This document shows, in pieces, positions 56,033-64,000 of a stretch of 64,000 bases of DNA. The position numbers and the translations under genes are program-made. The notes below the pieces were generated by a model. It did not search any database and had not been told where the DNA came from. It worked only from the letters and a program-made list of their open reading frames with translations. Each line of letters begins with the position of its first letter. Position 1 is the first letter of the stretch. The DNA is from Zingiber officinale (Eukaryota; Streptophyta; Magnoliopsida; Zingiberales; Zingiberaceae): assembly GCF_018446385.1 (NCBI RefSeq), contig NC_056004.1, positions 54,006,523 through 54,070,522 of the forward strand, in the 5' to 3' direction.

Positions 56033-57642
56033 TGAAGGATCAGAATAGCGATAGAGGGGGGTGAATATCGCTCGTTACAAACCTTTTCTTGTTAAGTATT
56101 AAGGCAAAATCAAAGTATAGCAACAAAATTGAAAACTATACACAGAGACATAGTTGGTTACTTGGTTCGGCGTCTGTGTTGACTCCTACTCCAAGACTCG
56201 CGATCCTTGATCGCACCGTTGAGCAAGTCACTAAAATTCGTATAAACATATTTACAAAGGATTATACAAGCTGAAGATAAATATACCGACAATGAAGATA
56301 TAAGATTAAGATTTGTCAGAGCTCTTTGGTGTAGTAGCTCTCATACAGTGTTGATGCGTAGAGCAGTAACACGAATAGAATGATAGAAGATTAGAAGGTT
56401 GCACCAAAGTTATTCTTGGCTTTGAGCTCGAGATGTATTTTTATAAGCGGTGTTCGATCGACCGAAAAATCCTTCGATCGACTCATCCTTTCGGTCGACC
56501 GATCTCCCTATCGGTTGATTGATCACACAACCTTCTTTCTTTACCGAGATCTGATCTTTATGTCATTAATGCCATTTAATGTTCGGTCGACTGATTACCT
56601 TGATTGGTTGATCGATCTCTGTGCTTTTCCAACTTTGCCGAGATTGAATCTACCATTATGTTTATCAAATTAGGTTCGGTCGATCGATTCAGTCGACCGA
56701 TCCGTCTGACTTCCAAGTTTGCTTGCGCGATCTGAACCCTTCCACATCAGCTAGGTTCGGTCGACTGAAACTACAAGTCGGTCAACCGATCCCTTCGAAT
56801 TTTGTAAAACAGAGTTAGTTTCATAGTATAAAAAGTATCCCTGCAACACAAAGTTAGCACAATAGTATAATGTTGCATGAATAAGACCTCTCTTGATCTC
56901 AACTTAGAAAAATCCCGATATCTTCAGTGGATTAGCGACCTAGGGTTTGCCCCTTCTTGGAATATAATTTTCTTATTCCTCCACTCCAGTCGCTTACCTC
57001 GACTTATCTACCAAACATCAGGTCCTTCAGACCTGTTTGGATTTTCTTTGCTCAGTATATAATTACCTGATCTACTAAGACTTTTCCTACAATACTAAAT
57101 TAGCCAACAATAATAGTAGTAATGCAAAATATTATGGTAAAACTAAACTTAGGTTTACCCAAATCCGTTGATCCAATCAACCGTGCGTCGTCGATTGAAA
57201 ACCTTTCGATCAACCTTGCTTGGAGTTTACTCCTTCAAGACTTCTCGTTACCTAAGGTGGTACCTCCTCCTAGGGTTTTCATCACTCGGCATCACTCACT
57301 AGGACCTAGGGTTACCTCCCCCTATGGTTTTCACCACCTAGCTTCACTTATCGAGACTTAGCATTGGATCAGCTTGCTAGGGATTCGATATCGGGTCCTC
57401 CAGACCTACTGAATCCTATCTGGTTTCCATGATTTGTCGAGATTTCCCTTGCCTATTCGCGACTAGGACTTCCCTTGTTTAACCGTAGTTAGGACTTTCC
57501 TTGCCTAACAGAAGTTAGGATTAGTCATTCGGTAGACTTTTCACCCTACCCTTACTAGTCATCGGTCAACTTGACCCAATTAGACTCTTTTAAACATATT
57601 GTCAAACAAATATAAAAATCCTGGAGGTCGATTGCAGCAACA
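56033..57642 (-). repeat. LTR (3' in element sense) of the nested copia-type element, 1610 bp
   Basis: It is rich in palindromic GGTCGACCGA-type motifs between 56450 and 56800. A ~90-bp insertion or deletion difference separates it from the other LTR (1516 bp). Open frames within it are not genes. Confidence 0.88.
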
Positions 57643-58499
57643 ATCTCTCCCTTTTTAATGTTTGACAATATATTTAAGTTAGGCTACTTAACCCAACAAA
57701 TCAAGTCTTATGCCTAAAAATAATTAGGGTTCGAACTTAAACCCTTCTTCTTCCCCTTTGGCATATATCAAAAAGGTTACTAACTTAATTGCTTTGATTC
57801 CTAAGGAGCTCCTTAGGTTTTGCACCAACAATTAGGTATTGGTTTTGCACCAACAATCATTTAATACCTATGTTAAAAAGACATCCACCTTTTCCTCTTG
57901 AAAGACAATTTTGATATATTCAAATTTTCATTTTTATTTTGAAAGACTCTTTTCAAAATTATTTTCAGACTTTCTTGTAAAATATTTTAAAGATATTTTT
58001 CAAGATTTAAAATATTTTTGCAAAACCAAGATATTTTTCATAGAAAAATTAATGCTTCCAATATAATTTTTCAAATAATTTTGTAAAAGTGATTTTCAAA
58101 ACTATTTGACAAGGACTAAGAATTCTCAAAAATATTTGCAAAGTATTTTTATCAAACAACTTTTTATAGAGTTTTTCAAAGTAAGAAACAACTTTTAAAA
58201 AATATTTTTCAAAACATAACTTTTCAAAATATTTTCTAAAGTATGATTTTGAAGAATATTTTAAAAGAATGTTGAAACTATGTTTTTAAAAGAGAATATT
58301 TGAACTCAAAACTTTTCAAACTTTTTTTTAAGATATATTTTCAAATATATTTCATTTTGAACCTCTTTTCAAAATATGTCTTTCAATAGAGTTTTTTCTC
58401 CTTAACCAGACACTTTTAAATATCCTTGTTACCTACACGGAAGCATTCTTATATGTCTAGAGGTTTGAGAGATCGTGGTTGACTTTAGGAACTATGAGC

Positions 58500-59640
58500 T
58501 TAGGTGTTGGTCAACAATAATTTTTTTTGATATAGGATTTAATAAAATGATTAAACTTAATTTTGAGTTAAGTAAAAATTAATTTGATTAATTAAAATGA
58601 TTAATTCAAATTGATTATTATTTAATTAATTTAGTTATTAGTTATTATGTTTATTACTTTCAAATTAATTATTAGGGTTAATTAGGGTAATTGATTAATT
58701 TTTGAATTAATTTAGAGCTAATTAAAGTAATTTGTTGATTAAGCTAACTTTCAATTTAAATTCAGATTATTAATTTTGATTTAAGGATTTATTTGAATTA
58801 ATTCAATTTTTGGTTGAGGTTAATTAAAAGTTAAGTTAATTATTATGTTCAAATTAGAAACTATGCTAAAATTTTTTGATTTTAAGTTTTAAGTTAAAAT
58901 TAGGTATAATAATTAATTTGAGTTAATTTATTAGATTTTAAGGTGTAGTCAAATTAAGTTTAAATTTTGGTTTAATAGTTGATTAAAGTTTTATAATTAA
59001 TTAGTTAAGAATTAATTGATTATGAATTATTATTAATTAAACATTAATTTAATTAATTTGTTAGGAGTTAAGTTTAAGTTAAAATTAATTAAGAATTAAT
59101 TAGGTAAAGATTTAAGATTAAAAAATAATTAATTAAAATTAATTTTGAAATAAATTAAAATTAATTAGGTTTAAATTAATTAAGAGTTAAAGATAAGTTA
59201 AAATTTTAGTTTTGATTACTTAAAGTTGATAAAGAAATTAGTTTATTTTTTTGAGTTAATGAGAATGATTTATTAATTGATTAATTTAATATTATTAATT
59301 AATTTCGAATTAAAGTAATTAGTTAATTAATTTTAAATTAATGTTAAGTAATTTATTAATTAATTTTAAATTAAGTTAATTGAAGTTATTAAATAATTTC
59401 GAAATATTTCTTATGCTTAGAATTGAATATTAATTAGTTGAATTTATTAAATAATTATTTATTAATTTTATTATTATTTAAATTAATCAGTATTTGTTTA
59501 ATTAATTTAGGTCCCTTTTTCAATTTAGTTTAACTTAGATTCAAATTTAGTTAATTAATTAATATAATTGTTTGATTAATTATTTAATTTTAATTAAAGT
59601 TTATTATTATTTTGAGTATTGATTAGGATTAATACTTATT
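58500..59640. repeat. TTAATTAA-rich low-complexity region inside the copia-type element
   Basis: More than 1 kb composed almost entirely of short T/A words (TTAATT, AATTAATT, TTAAGTTA). It lies between the gag remnant and the 3' purine tract, where an autonomous element would carry pol. Confidence 0.8.
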
Positions 59641-61828
59641 ATTTTAATTTGTTTGAATTATTAAGAAAAGGTCGTTTGATCCTTGCTAGATTTAAATTTA
59701 GCTTTGGGCACATCAAGGAGTTTATAGAGTAAGTTTCTAAACTGTAGTGAGTCAGAGGGAACAACATTAAAGTAACTACATCTGATAACTTCTCAAAAAC
59801 AACAAACTCAAAGAACTTAATACTAGGTTTTGGTGTAACTAGTTTATGTTTGACTGGGATAGCTTCAGCCAGATCCACTAGGCCTAGTGCACCAGTTAAA
59901 ACACATGATTCAGCCTAGACATGCCTTTGACAAAGTTTCCTTAGCGTACTATCATCTCAATCTATCAGGGTTTGTTAAACTTTTTTAACTAACCATTTTA
60001 CGTTAAGCAAAAAAGTAAATTTAAACCTAGGTATGTATGCATATTCAATCAATCAAGTTGGGTGAATAGTTTTTCTATTTGCTCCTACTGAGTCATAGCT
60101 TATATATAGTCTATCTAAAAGATGAATCCGACTCTTAGGAACCAACTATCGTTTTGGTTCAATTGGTACAGTTAAAACTGATTTAGGGACCCATGCTTGA
60201 ATTTGATTTCTAACGTTTTGCCTAAGTAAAGATAAATATAATTTGTTTAGTTTGTAACCTAGTTCAAATTTGTTGTATAAGGCTCGTTGCGATCCAAGTA
60301 CTATATTTAGACACTTGGATCCTAATTCAAACTTTTTAAAAGTTTTCTTGAGTCGCTCCACTTGTCCTTTCAAGTTGAAATTTTATTTCTCAAGTTTTGC
60401 AACTTGAGTTGAAGTTCCACTTGGAACTTGGTTAGTCAAGTGATTCAAGCTAACTTGCTCATTAAGGTGGTCAATTTCCTTAAGTACTAAGTTTTTTTTT
60501 TTTTGATGTTTGTTAATTTTTTAAATAAGCATTTAATTACTTTCAATATTTCAGACTTCGAATTTAAAGTTACCTTATCGTGTCCTTCGGAAACGGATGC
60601 GGATCTGTTGCTTCTCTCGGACTCGTCATCGGTCTCATACTCGTCCTCAAACTCGAACTCTTCATTTCTTGCCATAAGTGCAAGGTGGCTCGAGTGTTTC
60701 GGTTCTTTCGTGTCGGACTTCTCGGAAGATGACCCGTCACAAGTTGCCTAGATAACTTTCTTTTTTCTTGTGAACTTGGTCTTCTCCTCCTTCCGATTTG
60801 GGCACTCGTGTTTGAAGTGTTGCATCCATAGTAAGTTATTTCTGATTTGTTTTGATTTGAGTGGGTGACATCTTTGTACTCATTTTGAATTTCTTCTTGT
60901 TGAACTTCCTTCTAACCATGTTCATCAGTTCTTTTTCATTTGTAGAGTCTGAGTTTGACTTGCTCTCGGGTTCAAGCTTTGTTCGGGACTTCGTCTCCTT
61001 GCTTGGTCCTGTATACAATGCAATTCTTTTCTCAACTTGACTTAAGTTAGACTGCTTATGTAACTCTAATTTACAAAAAAGTTAGTCTAATTTAATAATT
61101 GAAAGGTCCTTTGAAACTTTATCAACATCTATAATTGATGCCCATAATGAGTTTCGAGGGAAGACGTTTAGAGTATACCTTATAGTGTTGCGGTTTTCCA
61201 TTTGATGTTCGATTAGATGGAGACCGTTGAGGATGTCTTTGAGTCGTGCATGCAATTTTTTCGGGCAACATTTTTATATTAAATAAATTATTAAGTAAGA
61301 GATATCTTTTTGTTACCTTGGAGTCATCGGCTCCCTTGTGCAATTTTACTAGAAGATCCTATAGTTCTTTTACGTTTTCATAGGGTTCGACTCGATTTAG
61401 CTCCTCCATGGTTAAGCCGCACTGGATGGTGTTTATAGCTTTATAGTTTACTTGTGCTTTCTTCACCATTTGGAGATTCCGCTTTTACAGGTCTAGCGAT
61501 TTCCCGTTCTTCATGGGTGGTGTGTATCCTTGTGAGCCAGAGTTTGATATCGGACTTGAGGTAGCATTCTATTCTTCTCTTACAGTAGTTGAAATTTTCA
61601 CTGGTGAACAATGGAGGATGAACAATACTATAGTCCTCTTGGTAGGAGTTTGCCATTCTATCAAAAACAAGGATAATCAAAGAAAATTTCCAAGTCTTGG
61701 GATTAGCAATACGAGATTTAGGAGGAAAGAGAATATACTAATTTTTTTTTTTAACAAAAAGAAAAGAAAAGTAAAAAATGTTCAAAAAACGGTTAAGTTA
61801 ATTCAGAGCAACCAACTTTGATAACAAT

Positions 61829-63344
61829 TGAAGGATCGGAATAGCGATAGAGGGGAGTTGAATATTGCTCGTTGCAAACCTTTTCTTTTTAAGTATTAAG
61901 GCAAAATCAAAGTATAGCAGCGGAATTGAAAACAATATACACAGAGAGATAGTTGGTTACATGGTTCGAAGTCTATGTCGACTCCTACTCCAAGACCCGT
62001 GATCCTTGATAGTACCGTTGGACAATTCACTAAAATTCGTAGAAAGATGTTTACAAAGGATTATACAAGCTGAAGATAAATATACTGACAATGAAGATAT
62101 AAGATGAAGGTTTGTCGGAGCTCTTCGGTGTAGTAGCTTGCACACAGAGTTAAGGCGTAGAGTAGTAGCACAAACAAAATAATAGAAGGTTGCACTAAAG
62201 TTGTTCCTGGCTCAGAGCTCAGAGTTTGAGATGTACTTTTTTAAGTGGCGTTAGATCAACCGAAAAATCCTTCAGTCGATTGATCCTTTTGGTCGACCGA
62301 CCTCCCTATCGGTTGAGTGATCACACAGTCTTCCTTCTTTGCCGAGATTTGATATTCGTGTCATTAATGCCATTTAATGTTCCAACTTTGCTAACATCTG
62401 ATCACCTTGATTGATCGACCAATCTCTATGTTTTTCAACTTTGCCAAGATCGAATCTGTCACTGTATTTACCAAATTAGGTTCAGTTGACTGATCCACTT
62501 GACTTCGAAGTTTTCTTTGCGCAATTTGAACCTTGCCACATCAGCTAGGTTCGATTTACTGAAACTCTTGTTTAGTCGACTAATCCCTTCGAATTTTGCA
62601 AAACAGAGTTAATTCCATAATATAAAAAAGTATCCCTACAACACAAAGTTAGCACAATGGTATAATACTGCATGAGTAAGACAGTAAGACTTGTCTTGAT
62701 CTCAATTTGGAAACCTTCCGGTTTATTCAGTTGGATTAGCGATCTAGGGTTTGTCCCTTTCCGGGATGCGACATTCTTGTCGCTCCATTCCAGTTGCTGA
62801 CCTCAAGTTACCTACCAAACATCGGGTCTTCCAGACCTGTTTGGATTTTCTCTGTTAAGTGTTTGATTGTCAGATCCTCTAAAACTTTTCATGCAATACT
62901 AAATTAGCCAATTGCAATAGTAGTAATGCAAAATATTATGGCAAAACTAAACTTAAGTTTACCAAAATCCACTAGTCCGGTCGACCGAAAATGTTTCGAT
63001 CAAGGTTGCTTGGTGTTTACTCCTCCAAGACTTTTCGTTACCTAAGGTTACCTCCCTCTAGGGTCTCACCAGGACTTAGTATCGGATCGGCTTGCTAGGG
63101 ATTCAATATCGGGTTCTCTAGACCTAACGAATCCTATTTGGTTTCTATGATTTGCTGAGATTTCCCTTGCCTAGCCGTGATTAGGATTTTCCTTGCCTAA
63201 CTGTAGGACTCCCCTTGCCTAACTGAAGTTAGGACTAGTCTCATCCTACCCTTGCTAGTCATTTAATTAACCTTGACCTGACTAGACTTCTTTAAACATA
63301 TTGTCAAACAAACATCAAAATCTTGAAGGTCGATTGCACCAACA
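61829..63344 (-). repeat. LTR (5' in element sense) of the nested copia-type element, 1516 bp
   Basis: It starts TGAAGGATCGG next to the PBS-like site at 61817 and ends GCACCAACA. It shares the CGACCGA motif cluster (62250-62590) with the other LTR. Confidence 0.88.
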
Positions 63345-63349
63345 AGACC

Positions 63350-63547
63350 AACGAATCAAAAATCGAAAAGTTAATTTGGCCATTATTTGTTTCTACTATA
63401 GCAATAGTTATTAGACCATTATTTATTTTCTACTGATTAGGCAATAATTAATTTATTTCTATTATGACAATAGTTAATTAGGCAGTAGCTAATTGCTTCC
63501 AACTATAGTGGCGTCCAATAAAGGTGTCTACCTTGGCATTTACATCA
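63350..63547 (-). repeat. LTR (right) of the gypsy-type element, second half
   Basis: It continues the LTR interrupted at 56032. It ends TTTACATCA and is followed by the CACAA duplication. 198 bp here plus 198 bp at 55835-56032 give about the length of the left LTR (400 bp). Confidence 0.9.
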
Positions 63548-63552
63548 CACAA

Positions 63553-64000
63553 CCTATGGAAAAAACAATAGATAAAGATGTAAGCTCGAGGGACTCTAAA
63601 TTTGGTAGAAAATCTTATATTTTGAAAATTAACTAATGTTTTTGTTTGGTTGAAAATTCAAGAAAGTAAACATTTGAGTCAAATATTTTCAAAATATGAA
63701 ATGAGTTTGGTTAGTATAAGATGGGTGAAAATTGTAAATGTATGATTGTCGTCAAATAATCAAATATCGACATACTATAAATTGAGTATCCATCAGAATC
63801 GCAAAGCAGGCTATTTAGAACAATTAAAATCGCAAGAATTATAAAAGAAAGAAAATGAGTTAAGAAAACACAAGGAGTCTTAGAAGAGAATCTGTTTTCA
63901 GAAACAATTTTAGGATTTTGGTTTCACCACAACGACTATTGACACCCTAAATATCATTCACTCTCTTACCTCAATGTTTATGTGTATGAAGGTGATCGAT
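63553..64000. other. HIRA intron 8, right edge of window, no gene recognised
   Basis: AT-rich, no element ends or coding similarity. The remaining HIRA exons are not here. Confidence 0.5.

Larger units (their letters stand above)
56033..63344 (-). mobile_element. Gag-only Ty1/copia-type (SIRE-like) fossil, 7.3 kb, nested
   Basis: It is inserted in the right LTR of the gypsy-type element; the 5-bp duplication is AGACT (56028-56032) against AGACC (63345-63349). LTRs are 56033-57642 and 61829-63344, ends TGAAGGATC...CCAACA. On the minus strand a PBS-like TATCAAAG (about 61817) is followed by a copia gag region (61441-61680, 'HPPLFTSENFNY'), an acidic Ser-rich segment (60487-60675) and the SIRE-type tail (60146-60373, 'FELGSKCLNIVLGSQRALYN'). 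A long AT-rich stretch and a purine tract (AAAAAGGGAGAGA, about 57643-57655) end it. No protease, integrase or RT is seen. Broken in several places. LTR divergence by eye 10-15%. Confidence 0.88.
54409..63547 (-). mobile_element. Gag-only Ty3/gypsy-type fossil, TSD CACAA, containing a nested copia-type element
   Basis: Exact 5-bp duplications CACAA at 54404-54408 and 63548-63552 bound it. LTRs of ~400 bp: 54409-54808, and 55835-56032 continued at 63350-63547. The 1.03-kb internal region (54809-55834, minus strand) has a primer-binding-site match (TGGTATCAGAGCC, about 55820-55832), gag with a CCHC zinc knuckle (around 54970-55030), and a purine tract (AAGAGGGGAGAGA, 54809-54821) directly after gag. 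No pol is present, so it is a non-autonomous gag-only (TR-GAG-like) element. The reading frame is broken in a few places. By eye LTRs differ at roughly 15%, so the insertion is old, probably several million years. Confidence 0.9.

Overview
This is a repeat-dominated piece of a nuclear flowering-plant genome, probably monocot-like; I cannot name the species. The only host protein gene I can support is HIRA, the WD40 subunit of the H3.3-H4 histone chaperone. It runs left to right from an ATG at 25568 to at least 48266. Eight exons join in frame with GT-AG introns and encode about 889 residues (WD40 propeller, ASF1-binding B motif, start of the C-terminal Hira domain). The last ~100 residues are not in the window, so the gene must continue past 64000. 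Two introns are giant (intron 5, 18.8 kb; intron 8, over 15.7 kb) because transposable elements have piled up in them.

Region 1 (1-18100) is a mosaic of retroelement fossils: a Ty3/gypsy pol fragment split by a 3.6-kb antisense solo LTR (TSD GTTTC), a small foldback element, a Ty1/copia fragment split by a 2.9-kb solo LTR (TSD ATCCG) and keeping a 2.55-kb 3' LTR, an L1-type LINE 3' fragment, a tRNA-type SINE, and an antisense copia 3' end carrying a 1.45-kb imperfect palindrome.

Region 2 (18100-25567) holds SINE-like remnants, then the most unusual feature: a 3.7-kb tandem array (about 19165-22840) of four units, each with degenerate U2 snRNA gene copies on the minus strand. Plant snRNA promoter motifs (a USE-like box and a TATA box) are still recognisable upstream of the copies. 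All four main copies lack the same internal segment, including the branch-point recognition sequence. Two foldback elements lie between the array and HIRA, one with a 690-bp purine-strand minisatellite.

Region 3 (25568-64000) is HIRA. Intron 1 has a 69-bp RTE LINE 3' tail with a 17-bp TSD. Intron 5 has an antisense copia fossil, a 4.2-kb hAT transposon with a decayed transposase, an Au SINE, a 639-bp non-autonomous hAT with perfect 8-bp TSDs, and two RTE LINEs. Intron 8 has an RTE LINE carrying a second RTE LINE and an unidentified ~1-kb insert, then a gag-only gypsy-type element with a gag-only copia-type element nested inside one of its LTRs. The RTE LINEs lie in HIRA sense orientation; the LTR elements lie antisense.
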